Assembly (NCBI RefSeq): GCF_016405905.1
Contig: NZ_JAEFCB010000009.1
Span: 62,001 to 126,000 of the forward strand
Length of the DNA stretch: 64,000 nt
DNA from: Variovorax sp. IB41
Lineage (GTDB): Bacteria > Pseudomonadota > Gammaproteobacteria > Burkholderiales > Burkholderiaceae_C
Reading direction: 5' to 3'
The position numbers and the translations under genes were made by a program. Positions within the stretch are counted from its first letter, which is position 1; every line of letters starts with the position of its first letter. Positions 24,020 to 32,335 of this stretch are shown piece by piece. The notes beneath the pieces were generated by a model. It saw only the letters and a list, made by a program, of their open reading frames with translations. It did no database searches and was not told where the DNA came from.

Positions 24020-25225
24020 ATGAAACTCATCGATTCGCTCGTCACGCAGGCGGCCGGCATCGCCGCCGTCCGACGTGACCTCCACGCCCACCCCGAACTC
24101 TGTTTCCAGGAAGTACGCACCGCCGACGTGGTGGCCGGCAAGCTCACCGAATGGGGCATTCCCATCCACCGGGGCCTGGGCACCACCGGCGTCGTGGGCA
24201 TCGTCAAGAACGGCACCAGCAACCGCGCCGTGGGCCTTCGCGCCGACATGGACGCACTGCCCGTCACCGAGCTCAACACCTTCGATCACGCCAGCAAGCA
24301 CCACGGCAAGATGCACGCCTGCGGCCATGATGGCCACACGGCGATGCTGCTCGCAGCCGCCCAGCACCTGGCGAAGAACCGCAATTTCGACGGCACCGTC
24401 TACCTGATCTTCCAGCCGGCCGAAGAGGGCGGCGGCGGCGCCCGCGAAATGATCAAGGAAGGGCTCTTCGAGCAGTTCCCGATGGACGCCGTCTTCGGCA
24501 TGCACAACTGGCCCGGCATGAAGGCCGGCCAGTTCGCCGTGAGCCCCGGCCCGGTGATGGCGTCGGGCAACAAGTTCCACGTCAACGTGATCGGCAAGGG
24601 CGGCCACGCGGCGCTCCCGCAGACGGGCATCGACCCGGTGCCGATCGCCTGCGAGATCGTGCAGGCCTTCCAGACCATCCTCACCCGCAAGATGAAGCCG
24701 ACCGATTCGGCCGTGATCTCGGTCACCACCATCCATGCGGGCGAAACCAACAACGTGATCCCCGACAACTGCGAGCTCTCGGGCACGGTGCGCACCTTCT
24801 CGATCGAGGTGCTCGACATGATCGAGGCGAAGATGAAGCAGATCGCCGAGCACATCTGCGCGGCGCACGACGCGACCTGCGACTTCCGCTTCGATCGCTA
24901 CTACCCGCCCACCGTCAACACCGAGGCCGAGGCCAACTTCGCGCGCGGCGTGATGAGCGGCATCGTCGGCGCGGAGAACGTGCTGAAGCAAGAGGCCGCC
25001 ATGACCTCCGAGGACTTCGCCTTCATGCTGCAGGCCAAGCCCGGCGCCTATGCCTTCATCGGCAACGGCGACGGCGCGCACCGCGACGTGCACCATGGCG
25101 AGGGCCCGTGCACGCTGCACAACGCGAGCTACGACTTCAATGACGACCTGATCCCGCTGGGCGCCACCTGCTGGGTGCAGATCGCCGAGCAGTTCCTGAA
25201 CAAGCCCGGCGGCAACGTCTCATGA
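24020..25225 (+). CDS. M20 family amidohydrolase (hippurate hydrolase-like)
   Basis: A 401-residue metal-dependent amidohydrolase of the M20D group (hippurate/N-acyl-amino-acid hydrolases, IAA-amino-acid hydrolase-like). Motifs: RRDLHAHPELCFQE (18-31), LRADMDALPV, the metal site MHACGHDGHTAML (about 97-109), FQPAEEGGGGAREMI (catalytic Glu) and a dimerisation-domain motif GKGGHAALP. Full length for the family. Its stop overlaps the start of the DUF2817 gene (ATGA), so the two enzymes are made together; both would act on N-acylated or peptide-like substrates. Confidence 0.9.
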   Translation: MKLIDSLVTQAAGIAAVRRDLHAHPELCFQEVRTADVVAGKLTEWGIPIHRGLGTTGVVGIVKNGTSNRAVGLRADMDALPVTELNTFDHASKHHGKMHACGHDGHTAMLLAAAQHLAKNRNFDGTVYLIFQPAEEGGGGAREMIKEGLFEQFPMDAVFGMHNWPGMKAGQFAVSPGPVMASGNKFHVNVIGKGGHAALPQTGIDPVPIACEIVQAFQTILTRKMKPTDSAVISVTTIHAGETNNVIPDNCELSGTVRTFSIEVLDMIEAKMKQIAEHICAAHDATCDFRFDRYYPPTVNTEAEANFARGVMSGIVGAENVLKQEAAMTSEDFAFMLQAKPGAYAFIGNGDGAHRDVHHGEGPCTLHNASYDFNDDLIPLGATCWVQIAEQFLNKPGGNVS

Positions 25226-26316
25226 TCGGCATCGGCGAGGCCTTTTCGCCGCGCTATGCCCAGGCGCGCCAGAAATTCCTGCAGGGTTGCGTCGCCGCGG
25301 GCCTCACCGTGGAGCCGCATGCGCACCCGCTCAAGGGCCGCGACGGCGAAGACCTCTCGATGGACGTGGCGCTCGATGGCGATGCGAACGCCGAGCGCCT
25401 GCTGGTCGTCACGAGCGCCTGCCACGGCGTCGAGGGCCATTGCGGCAGCGGCGTGCAGGTGTTCGCGCTGCACGATGCCGAGTGGCGCGACAAGGCCAAG
25501 GCGCAGGGCGTGGCGGTGCTCTACGTGCACGCGCTCAACCCGCACGGTTTTTCCTACGGCCGGCGCGTGACGCACGAGAACGTCGACCTGAACCGCAACT
25601 TCATCGATTTTTCGCAGCCGGCGCCGGTCAACGAGCCCTACGCCAAGCTGCATCCGCTGCTCTTGCCCGACACCTGGCCGCCCACGCCCGAGAACCAGGC
25701 GGCCGTCGAGAAGTGGATCGAGAAGCACGGCGCCACCGCCTACCAGGCGGCGGTCACCAGCGGCCAGTACCAGTTCGACGATGGCCTCTTCTTCGGCGGC
25801 AAGGCGCCCACCTGGAGCAACAAGACCATCCGCGGCGTGCTGCGCCGCCATGCGGGCAACGCCAGGCGCATCGCCTGGATCGACCTGCACACGGGGCTCG
25901 GCCCCAATGGCCTGGGCGAGCGCATCTACGCAGGCAAGGACGACAAGACCGCCTATGCCCGCGCGAACGCCTGGTGGGGCACGCCCGCGGCGCCCGTCAC
26001 CTCGATCTACGACGGTTCATCGACATCGGCGCTGCTGCGCGGGCTGATGTGGGACGCCGTCTACGAGGAGTGCCCGAAGGCCGAATACACCGGCATCGCG
26101 CTCGAATACGGCACGCTGCCGATCCTGGAAGTGACCGGTGCCCTGCGCGCCGACCACTGGCTGCACAAGCACCCCGATGCGCCGGCCGACCTGGCCGACG
26201 GCATTCGCGCGCGGATGGTCGAGGCGTTCTACACGGACACCGATGCCTGGCGCGGGCAGATCGTGAGCCAGGCGCGGCAGGCGATGTTCCAGGCGGTGGA
26301 TGGGTTGAGCGGCTGA
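25222..26316 (+). CDS. DUF2817 family metallopeptidase (M14 carboxypeptidase-like)
   Basis: A 364-residue protein of the DUF2817 family, distantly related to M14 zinc carboxypeptidases. Likely zinc ligands are in TSACHGVEGHCGSGVQ (about 72-87; HGVEG resembles the HxxE zinc motif), with RRVTHENVDLNRNFIDF (M14-like DxNR), and a third histidine in WIDLHTGLGPNG. A late glutamate, in IALEYGTLP, could be catalytic. It overlaps the M20 gene by four bases. The stop is directly followed by a repeat element. Substrate unknown; peptide or N-acyl amino acid cleavage is inferred from the fold. Confidence 0.85.
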   Translation: MIGIGEAFSPRYAQARQKFLQGCVAAGLTVEPHAHPLKGRDGEDLSMDVALDGDANAERLLVVTSACHGVEGHCGSGVQVFALHDAEWRDKAKAQGVAVLYVHALNPHGFSYGRRVTHENVDLNRNFIDFSQPAPVNEPYAKLHPLLLPDTWPPTPENQAAVEKWIEKHGATAYQAAVTSGQYQFDDGLFFGGKAPTWSNKTIRGVLRRHAGNARRIAWIDLHTGLGPNGLGERIYAGKDDKTAYARANAWWGTPAAPVTSIYDGSSTSALLRGLMWDAVYEECPKAEYTGIALEYGTLPILEVTGALRADHWLHKHPDAPADLADGIRARMVEAFYTDTDAWRGQIVSQARQAMFQAVDGLSG

Positions 26317-26330
26317 GCGTTCGGGGCGGC

Positions 26331-26563
26331 GATCACGCCGACGGTGGGCTCTGTTTCGCGAATGTCCCCCGGCTTCGCCTCCTCCTTGATTTCGCGAAAC
26401 AGAGCCCACCGCCAGCGCGATCTTTCAGAGCACTTGTTGATCGGCCCGCACAAGCAGAGCGCTCATCGTGCGCAGGGCATCGGGTGCTCCCCGCAGCGAA
26501 ATCAAGGAGGAGGGCGAAGCCCGGGGGACATTCGCGGAGGGGAGCACCCGGTGGCCTGTGCAC
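26331..26563. repeat. long-hairpin repeat, copy 2 (complete two-hairpin composite)
   Basis: Two long hairpins joined by a 45-base linker, filling the gap between convergent genes. Left hairpin 26331-26422: a 32-bp stem (26331-26362 with 26391-26422) whose inner 20 bp are perfect; three outer positions are G-U if read on the minus strand. Right hairpin 26468-26563: its centre is the 12-bp stem 26481-26492 with 26539-26550, extended outward with two G-U pairs on the plus strand and one G-G mismatch. The core AATCAAGGAGG...GGGGGACATTCG is on the minus strand in the left hairpin and on the plus strand in the right one, so the two point away from each other. Confidence 0.9.
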
Positions 26564-26590
26564 GCGCCCTGAACAAGCGCGCCAAAAAAA

Positions 26591-27718
26591 CTAGGTCCGA
26601 ACCCGCCCATCCCCAGTCAGCATCGACAGCTCGACGAATTTGGACCCCACGTGGTTCTTCGCCGAGAACGACACCTCGAACCCACCGAACTGCTGCCGGT
26701 CGATGCTCTCCAGCCCTCCGACAAGACTCTCGCGCGTGACTTTGCCCGACGCCTTGCGCAGCCCCTCGGTCAGCACCTTGGCGGCCAGGTAGCCCTCCAT
26801 GCTCGAGAAGTTCGCGCTGGCCCCGCCGCCCGCCTTGCGCACCGCATCGACGAATTCGCGCGTGATCGCGTTGGCCGGGTTGTAGGGCGAGGGCACCACC
26901 TGCGTCACCATGACGCCCGCGGCTTCCTTGCCGAGCTCGTCGGCCAGTGCCTGCGTGCCGACGAACGACAGGTTGATGAAGGTGCCGCCATAGCTCGCCT
27001 TGCGCGCCTCGCGGATGAACGCCGCGCACGCCTTGTATGCGCCCACCTGCACCACCGCATCGGGCCGCGCGCCCACGATGGCTTTCACCGCCTGCGCCAC
27101 GTCGGCCGAATTGCGCTCCACCGTGGCCATGGCGATGGGCTTCAAGTCCAGCTGCGAGAGCGCCAGCGTCACGCCGTCGAGCCCGGCCTTGCCGTAGGCG
27201 TCGTTCTGGTAGAAGACCGCGATCTTCTTCAGGCCCAGGTGGGTGAGCTGCTTGACCATCAGTGCCGTCTCGTCGTTGTACGAGGCGCGCAGGTGGAACA
27301 CGTTCTTGTGGAAGGGCTCGCGCAGCGACATCGCGCCGGTGAACGGCGCGATGAACGGCACCTTGTCCTTCACCGCGAGCGGCAGCGCGGCCAGGCTGGT
27401 CGGGGTGCCGATGTAGCCGAAGAGGGCGAACACGTCTTCCTCGATGAGTTTTTGCGTGTTGGCGGCGCAGCGGTCGGGCTCGTAGCCGTCGTCCAGGTTC
27501 TTGATCACCACGTTGCGGCGGCCGGGCTGGGCGTTGTACTGGTCCAGGAACACCTTGGCACCCTGGTGGAACTGGATGCCCAGCTGCGCGGCCGGGCCGG
27601 TGAAAGGCGCGGACTGGCCCAGTACGAGGGGCGCCTCGGTCTGCGCCTGCGCGATCCGGAAGCTGCCCAGCGTGGCGGCGGCGCCGACAGCCAAGGAAAA
27701 ATGCCTGCGATTCACCAT
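26591..27718 (-). CDS. ABC transporter substrate-binding protein (Leu/Ile/Val-type, periplasmic)
   Basis: A 375-residue periplasmic-binding-protein type 1 receptor. A twin-arginine-like or Sec signal (MVNRRHFSLAVGAAATLGSF, cleavage after AQA) precedes the LivJ/LivK-type fold (LVLGQSAPFTGPAAQLGIQF...). ATG 27718 is chosen because GGGAG lies 8 bases upstream; the in-frame ATG at 27751 sits in the divergent promoter. No permease or ATPase genes are adjacent, so it is an orphan receptor that may use a transporter elsewhere. It is divergent from the molybdenum oxidoreductase gene, with about 50 bp between the starts, which suggests linked control. Ligand unknown. Confidence 0.88.
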   Translation of the reverse strand: MVNRRHFSLAVGAAATLGSFRIAQAQTEAPLVLGQSAPFTGPAAQLGIQFHQGAKVFLDQYNAQPGRRNVVIKNLDDGYEPDRCAANTQKLIEEDVFALFGYIGTPTSLAALPLAVKDKVPFIAPFTGAMSLREPFHKNVFHLRASYNDETALMVKQLTHLGLKKIAVFYQNDAYGKAGLDGVTLALSQLDLKPIAMATVERNSADVAQAVKAIVGARPDAVVQVGAYKACAAFIREARKASYGGTFINLSFVGTQALADELGKEAAGVMVTQVVPSPYNPANAITREFVDAVRKAGGGASANFSSMEGYLAAKVLTEGLRKASGKVTRESLVGGLESIDRQQFGGFEVSFSAKNHVGSKFVELSMLTGDGRVRT

Positions 27719-27769
27719 GGTGAAAAACTCCCTCTGCGCGTTTTTCCGCACTCAAATTAGACTTGCCCG

Positions 27770-29839
27770 ATGCCCCACGCACCGGACTCCCTGGAAGCCA
27801 CGACTTCCGCCCCACCAGCCTCCCAGACGGTCACCGTGCTGGGCGCCTGTCCACACGATTGCCCCGACACCTGCGCACTCGTCACCACCGTCAAGGACGG
27901 CGTGGCCGTGAAGCTGCAGGGCAATGCCGCCCATTCGCACACCGGCGGCGTGCTCTGCACCAAGGTGTCGCGCTACATCGAACGCAACGACCATGCCGAG
28001 CGGCTGGTGCAGCCCCTGAAGCGCGTTGGCCCCAAGGGCAGCGGCCAGTTCGAGCCGGTCTCGTGGGACGCCGCGCTGGACGACATCGCCGCGCATCTTC
28101 GGTCATTGCAGGCCGATCCGGAAACAATTGTCCCCTACTCTTATGCGGGCACCATGGGGCTGGTGCAGGGCGAATCGATGGACCGGCGCTTCTTCCACAA
28201 GCTGGGCGCATCGCTGCTGGACCGCACCATCTGCTCGATGGCCGGCGGCGAGGCGATGGTCCACACCCTGGGCGGCAAGGTCGGCATGCGGATCGAGTTC
28301 TTCGCCGAGGCGAAGCTGATCCTGATCTGGGGCAGCAACTCCATCGCGAGCAACCTGCATTTCTGGCGCCACGCCCAGGCGGCCAAGCGCGCGGGCGCGC
28401 GGCTGGTGTGCATCGATCCGCGCAGGACCGAGACCGCCGACAAGTGCGACGAGCACATCGCGCTCCTGCCCGGCACCGACGCCGCGCTGGCCCTGGCGCT
28501 GATGCACGAGCTGATCGTGCACGACTGGCTCGACCACGACTACATCGCCAACCACACGCTGGGCTGGGAACAGCTGCGCGAGCGCGCGCTGCAGTGGCCG
28601 CCTTCGCGCGCGGCCGAGGTCTGCGGCATTCCCGAAGCGCAGATCGTGGCGCTGGCCGAGGCCTACGGCACGACCAAGCCCGCGGCCATCCGCCTGAACT
28701 ACGGCATGCAGCGCGTGCGCGGCGGTGGCAACGCGGCGCGCGCCGTGGCCTGCCTGCCGGCGCTCGTGGGCGCCTGGCGCGACCGGGCGGGCGGGCTGCT
28801 GCTGAGCAGCTCGGGCCACTTTCCGGTCGACCGCGCCGCGCTGCAGCGCCCTGACCTGCTCGAAGGGCGCCGCCCGCGCACCATCAACATGAGCACCATC
28901 GGCGATGCGCTGCTCGACGCGGCGAAGCCGGTGAAGGCCATCGTGGTCTACAACAGCAACCCGGTGGCTGTGGCGCCCGATTCGGCCAAGGTGGTGGCGG
29001 GCTTCGCGCGCGAAGACCTCTTCACTGTGGTGATGGAGCAGTTCCGCACCGACACGGCCGACTACGCCGACTACCTCTTGCCCGCCACGACGCAGCTGGA
29101 GCACTGGGACATCCACACGAGCTACGGCCACACCGACGTGCTGCTGAACCGCCCCGCGGTCGCGCCGCGCGGCGAGGCCCGCAGCAACGCCTGGGTGTTC
29201 CGCGAGCTGGCGCGGCGCATGGGCTTCGACGAGCCCTGTTTCTCGGACGACGACGAAGCGCTGTGCCGCACCGCGTTCGCCGAGAACGCCATCGACTACG
29301 CGCAGATGCTGACGCAGGGCTTCACCAGCGTGAAGCTGCCCGAGGCGCCCTTTGCCGAAGGCCAGTTCCCCACGCCCTCGGGCCGCTGCGAATTCTTCAG
29401 CGCGCGCCTCCAAGCCATGGGCATGGACGGCCTGCCCGACCACGTGCCCAACTGGGAGCCGGCCGGCAGTTCGACCGAGTTTCCGCTCGCGATGATCTCG
29501 CCGCCCGCGCGCAATTTCCTGAACTCCACCTTCGTCAACGTGACGAGCCTGCGCGCGATCGAGGTCGAGCCGCTGCTGGAGATCCACGCGGCCGACGCCG
29601 CCGCGCGCGGCATCGAGGACGGCGCGATGGTGCGCGTGTTCAACGGGCGCGGCGAGCACCGCTGCCGCGCCGAGGTCTCGCGCCGCGCGCGCCAGGGCGT
29701 GGTGCACGGCATGGGCATCTGGTGGCGCAAGTTCGGCGGCGACGGCACCAACGTCAACCAGCTCACGAGCCAGCGGCTGACCGACATCGGCCGCGGCCCG
29801 ACCTTCTACGACTGCCTCGTCGAAGTCGAACCCTTGTGA
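27770..29839 (+). CDS. molybdopterin-dependent oxidoreductase with N-terminal 4Fe-4S site
   Basis: A 689-residue member of the DMSO-reductase/formate-dehydrogenase superfamily. An N-terminal 4Fe-4S cysteine cluster (CPHDCPDTCAL ... GGVLCTK) is followed by the molybdopterin-binding domains: YAGTMGLVQGESMDRRFF, LILIWGSNSIASN, VCIDPRRTETADKCD, and a C-terminal MopB domain (ISPPARNFLNSTFVNV ... GAMVRVFNGRGE). There is no Tat signal, so it should be cytoplasmic. The residue that would coordinate Mo is probably in NSIASN, but I cannot assign it. No electron-transfer partner subunits are adjacent. Substrate unknown; relatives are annotated only generally as Mo oxidoreductases or thiosulfate/polysulfide reductase-like. 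Confidence 0.88.
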   Translation: MPHAPDSLEATTSAPPASQTVTVLGACPHDCPDTCALVTTVKDGVAVKLQGNAAHSHTGGVLCTKVSRYIERNDHAERLVQPLKRVGPKGSGQFEPVSWDAALDDIAAHLRSLQADPETIVPYSYAGTMGLVQGESMDRRFFHKLGASLLDRTICSMAGGEAMVHTLGGKVGMRIEFFAEAKLILIWGSNSIASNLHFWRHAQAAKRAGARLVCIDPRRTETADKCDEHIALLPGTDAALALALMHELIVHDWLDHDYIANHTLGWEQLRERALQWPPSRAAEVCGIPEAQIVALAEAYGTTKPAAIRLNYGMQRVRGGGNAARAVACLPALVGAWRDRAGGLLLSSSGHFPVDRAALQRPDLLEGRRPRTINMSTIGDALLDAAKPVKAIVVYNSNPVAVAPDSAKVVAGFAREDLFTVVMEQFRTDTADYADYLLPATTQLEHWDIHTSYGHTDVLLNRPAVAPRGEARSNAWVFRELARRMGFDEPCFSDDDEALCRTAFAENAIDYAQMLTQGFTSVKLPEAPFAEGQFPTPSGRCEFFSARLQAMGMDGLPDHVPNWEPAGSSTEFPLAMISPPARNFLNSTFVNVTSLRAIEVEPLLEIHAADAAARGIEDGAMVRVFNGRGEHRCRAEVSRRARQGVVHGMGIWWRKFGGDGTNVNQLTSQRLTDIGRGPTFYDCLVEVEPL

Positions 29840-30969
29840 GAGCGCGTGTGAGAGCGCTTCCCGTACTGACGCTGGCCGGCGCCCTGTTCCTCACGGGCTG
29901 CGCGGACCTGGGCTACTACTGGCAGTCCGCCAGGGGCCACATCGGCATCATGCAGGCCGCCAAGCCGGTGCCCGAATGGCTCGCGGACCCGGCCACCTCG
30001 GCGCCGCTGAAGGCCAAGCTCGAACTCACGCAGCGCATCCGCCGCTTCGCCTCGAGCGAACTCGGCCTGCCCGACAACGCGAGCTACAAGTCGTATGCCG
30101 ACCTGCACCGCCCCGCAGCCGTGTGGAACGTGGTGGCCGCGCCGCCGTATTCGCTCACGCTCAAGAGCTGGTGCTTCCCGGTGGCCGGCTGCGTGGGCTA
30201 CCGCGGCTATTACAGCGAAGACGCGGCCAAGGCCGAAGCCGAGGCGCAGCGCGCGCTGGACCTCGAAGTGGCCGTGTACCCCGTGCCCGCGTACTCCACG
30301 CTCGGCTGGATGAACTGGGCCGGCGGCGATCCGCTGCTCTCCACCTTCATCGGCTACCCCGAGGGCGAGCTCGCGCGCATCGTGTTCCACGAACTCGCGC
30401 ACCAGGTGCTCTACGTGCCGGGAGACACGGTGTTCAACGAGTCGTACGCCACCGCGGTCGAGCGCATCGGTGGCGGCATGTGGCTGCAGCGCGAAGCCGG
30501 CGAGGCGGCGCGCCGCGAGTACGCGCAGTTCGACGGCCAGCGCCAGGAGTTCCGCGCGCTCGCGCTCAACACCCGCCGCGCGCTCACGCAGGTGTACGAG
30601 TCGCCCGAGGCCAAGGCCAGGGACTGGACCGCGGTCGAGGCGATGAAGAAGACTGCGATGGCCGACTTCCGCGCGCGCTATGCCGAGCTGAAGAAAGGCT
30701 GGCCCGGCCCGCGCCAGGGCGCCTACGATGGCTGGGTGGCGCGTGCCAACAACGCGGCCTTCGGCGCGCAGGGTGCGTACGACGACCTGGTGCCGGCCTT
30801 CGAGGCGCTGTTCGCGCACGAGGGCCGCGACTGGCCACGCTTCTACACTGAGGTGCGGCGCATCGCCGCGCTGCCGACCATGGAAGAACGCCGCAGGGCC
30901 CTGCAGGCCGCCACGGGCATCCTGCAAACGCATTCCAGCGACAACAACAACGGAGATCACGGTGCCTGA
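29836..30969 (+). CDS. HExxH aminopeptidase-like lipoprotein
   Basis: A predicted lipoprotein of 377 residues from GTG 29836, which overlaps the previous stop as GTGA; GTG 29848 is an alternative. Signal and lipobox: ALPVLTLAGALFLTGCADLG. The zinc motif HELAH occurs in IVFHELAHQVLYVPGDTVFNESYATAVE, with the downstream E in FNESYA a good third ligand. This matches the COG4324 putative aminopeptidase family (about 350 residues). Preceding WCFPVAGCVGYRGYY is a conserved family segment. Located in the envelope, facing the periplasm. Its coupling to a cytoplasmic Mo enzyme is unexplained. Confidence 0.85.
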   Translation: MRARVRALPVLTLAGALFLTGCADLGYYWQSARGHIGIMQAAKPVPEWLADPATSAPLKAKLELTQRIRRFASSELGLPDNASYKSYADLHRPAAVWNVVAAPPYSLTLKSWCFPVAGCVGYRGYYSEDAAKAEAEAQRALDLEVAVYPVPAYSTLGWMNWAGGDPLLSTFIGYPEGELARIVFHELAHQVLYVPGDTVFNESYATAVERIGGGMWLQREAGEAARREYAQFDGQRQEFRALALNTRRALTQVYESPEAKARDWTAVEAMKKTAMADFRARYAELKKGWPGPRQGAYDGWVARANNAAFGAQGAYDDLVPAFEALFAHEGRDWPRFYTEVRRIAALPTMEERRRALQAATGILQTHSSDNNNGDHGA

Positions 30970-31276
30970 CATCCATATCGAGAGAAACCACACGCTGGGC
31001 ATTGCCGGCGCCCGCGAAGTCGCGCGCCAATGGGTGCAGCAGGTCGAGCAGGACTACGGCCTGGAGTGCACCTACACCGAGGGCAAGACCTGCGACGTCG
31101 CCCAGTTCAGCCGCCCCGGCATCGATGGCACGGTCGAGGTGACCGCCGATACCTTCAAGCTCGAGGCCACGCTGGGCTTCCTGTTCAGCAGCTTCAGCGA
31201 GCAGATCGAGCAGAAGATCTCGCGCAACCTCGACGCGCTGCTCGATTCGCCGAGCGGCGGCACGCGCTTCGCCTGA
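30962..31276 (+). CDS. polyhydroxyalkanoic acid system family protein (PHA_gran_rgn)
   Basis: A 104-residue protein beginning at GTG 30962 with GGAG at 7 bp, overlapping the upstream gene by 8 bp. It fits the putative polyhydroxyalkanoic acid system family (short alpha/beta protein, N-terminus PDIHIERNHTLGIAGAREVARQW, C-terminus SSFSEQIEQKISRNLDALLD). Members are often found near PHA synthesis or phasin genes in proteobacteria; function is not established. Here it sits far from the phasin gene (44079). It is convergent with the SDR at 31283, only 6 bp between the stops and no terminator visible. Confidence 0.8.
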   Translation: MPDIHIERNHTLGIAGAREVARQWVQQVEQDYGLECTYTEGKTCDVAQFSRPGIDGTVEVTADTFKLEATLGFLFSSFSEQIEQKISRNLDALLDSPSGGTRFA

Positions 31277-31282
31277 TCGGGT

Positions 31283-32020
31283 TCAGACGATCGTGTAGCC
31301 GCCGTCGACCGGCAGCGCCGCGCCGCTGACCATCGACGCGCCATCGGAGAGCAGGAAGAGGATCGGTGAGACCACCTCCTGGACCTCTGCAAACCTTCCC
31401 ATCGGAATGTTCCTCAAGGCCGCCGCGCTTTTGGCCGGATCGGCCCACGCCTGCGCAGCCATCGGCGTGAGCGTCACGGTCGGGTTCACGCTGTTCACGC
31501 GAATGCCGTGCGGCCCGAATTCGAGGCACAGCGAGCGCGTGATCGCATCCATCGCCGCCTTCGATGCGCAGTAGCAAAGGTGCGCATCGAGCGCGACCAG
31601 CGCGGCCTGGCTGGACACGTTGACGATGCTGCCGCGCACACCGGCCGCGATCATCGCCTTGCCGCAGCGCGAAGCGACCAGTGCCGCGGCGCGCGCGTTG
31701 ACGGCCATCACGGCATCGAAGCTCTCGGCCTGCAGGCCGAGCGCGGATTCGAGCAATGCAATGCCGGCGCAGTTCACCACGAGGTCGAAGGCAGGCAAAA
31801 GTGCGAGCGCGCGTTCCAACGCGGCGGCGTCGCCCACGTCGACCACGAGAGGCGTGCAGCCTGCTTCTGCGTGCAGGGCGTCGAGCGCTGCGATGTTGCG
31901 GCCGATTGCCGTTACCGCTGCGCCCGACTGGGCGAGCTGCACCGCTACCGCGCGGCCGATGCCGCTGCTGGCGCCGGTCACGAGGGCGCGGCGGGTGGAG
32001 AAATCGAAGGTTGTTGTCAT
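31283..32020 (-). CDS. SDR family oxidoreductase, L-xylulose/carbonyl reductase-like
   Basis: A 245-residue short-chain dehydrogenase with TGASSGIG (15-22), the NCAG version of the NNAG motif, catalytic SSQAAL..CYCASKAAMDA (YCASK gives the Tyr and Lys), and PTVTLTPMA. The sequence order resembles L-xylulose reductase/DCXR-type sugar reductases, fitting the polyol genes upstream. It is the last gene in line after the FGGY kinase, but separated from it by 315 bp holding a long-hairpin repeat, so it may be expressed at a different level. The frame stays open upstream through the repeat (to 32278); that part is spurious. Start ATG 32020. Confidence 0.85.
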   Translation of the reverse strand: MTTTFDFSTRRALVTGASSGIGRAVAVQLAQSGAAVTAIGRNIAALDALHAEAGCTPLVVDVGDAAALERALALLPAFDLVVNCAGIALLESALGLQAESFDAVMAVNARAAALVASRCGKAMIAAGVRGSIVNVSSQAALVALDAHLCYCASKAAMDAITRSLCLEFGPHGIRVNSVNPTVTLTPMAAQAWADPAKSAAALRNIPMGRFAEVQEVVSPILFLLSDGASMVSGAALPVDGGYTIV

Positions 32021-32060
32021 GGTCTGTTGTCTTGTTTGGAGAGGCATGTGTTCAGGGTGA

Positions 32061-32295
32061 GTGCACAGGCCACCGGGTACTCCCCTCCGCGAATGTCCCC
32101 CGGCTTCGCCTCCTCCTTGATTTCGCTGCGGGGAGCACCCGATGCCCTGCGCACACCGAGCGCTGTCGTGGTGCTGGCCGATCAACCAGTGCTCCAAAAA
32201 ACGAGCACGCCGATGGGGTGCCTTGCGCAGCGAAATCAAGGAGGAGGGGCAAAGCCCCGGGGGACATTCGCGGAGCAAGGTGCCCCGTCGGCGTG
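32061..32295. repeat. long-hairpin repeat, copy 3 (inverted composite with a novel stem)
   Basis: Composite in inverted orientation relative to copies 2 and 4. Left hairpin 32061-32154 is the standard GGGTGCTCCCC-type stem, with its core on the minus strand; mismatches at 32065/32150, 32073/32142 and 32079/32136 become G-U when read on the minus strand. Right hairpin 32206-32295 has a different 21-bp stem (32206-32226 with 32275-32295) with three G-U pairs on the plus strand, and an apical GGGGC-AAA-GCCCC. The linker resembles the linker of copy 2 in reverse complement. It lies inside a co-directional gene series, between the FGGY kinase stop and the SDR start. Confidence 0.88.
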
Positions 32296-32335
32296 GGCGT
32301 CGCCCTGAACCTGCGGTCGAATCAGGAAGCGAATT

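Noticed and set aside
26502..27815. Minus-strand frames that run through the hairpin repeats and recur at several loci (RECPPGFA...LDFAAGSTRCPAH)
   Set aside because: The recurring peptide is only the translation of the repeat element. It is present in several frames and joined to different genes.
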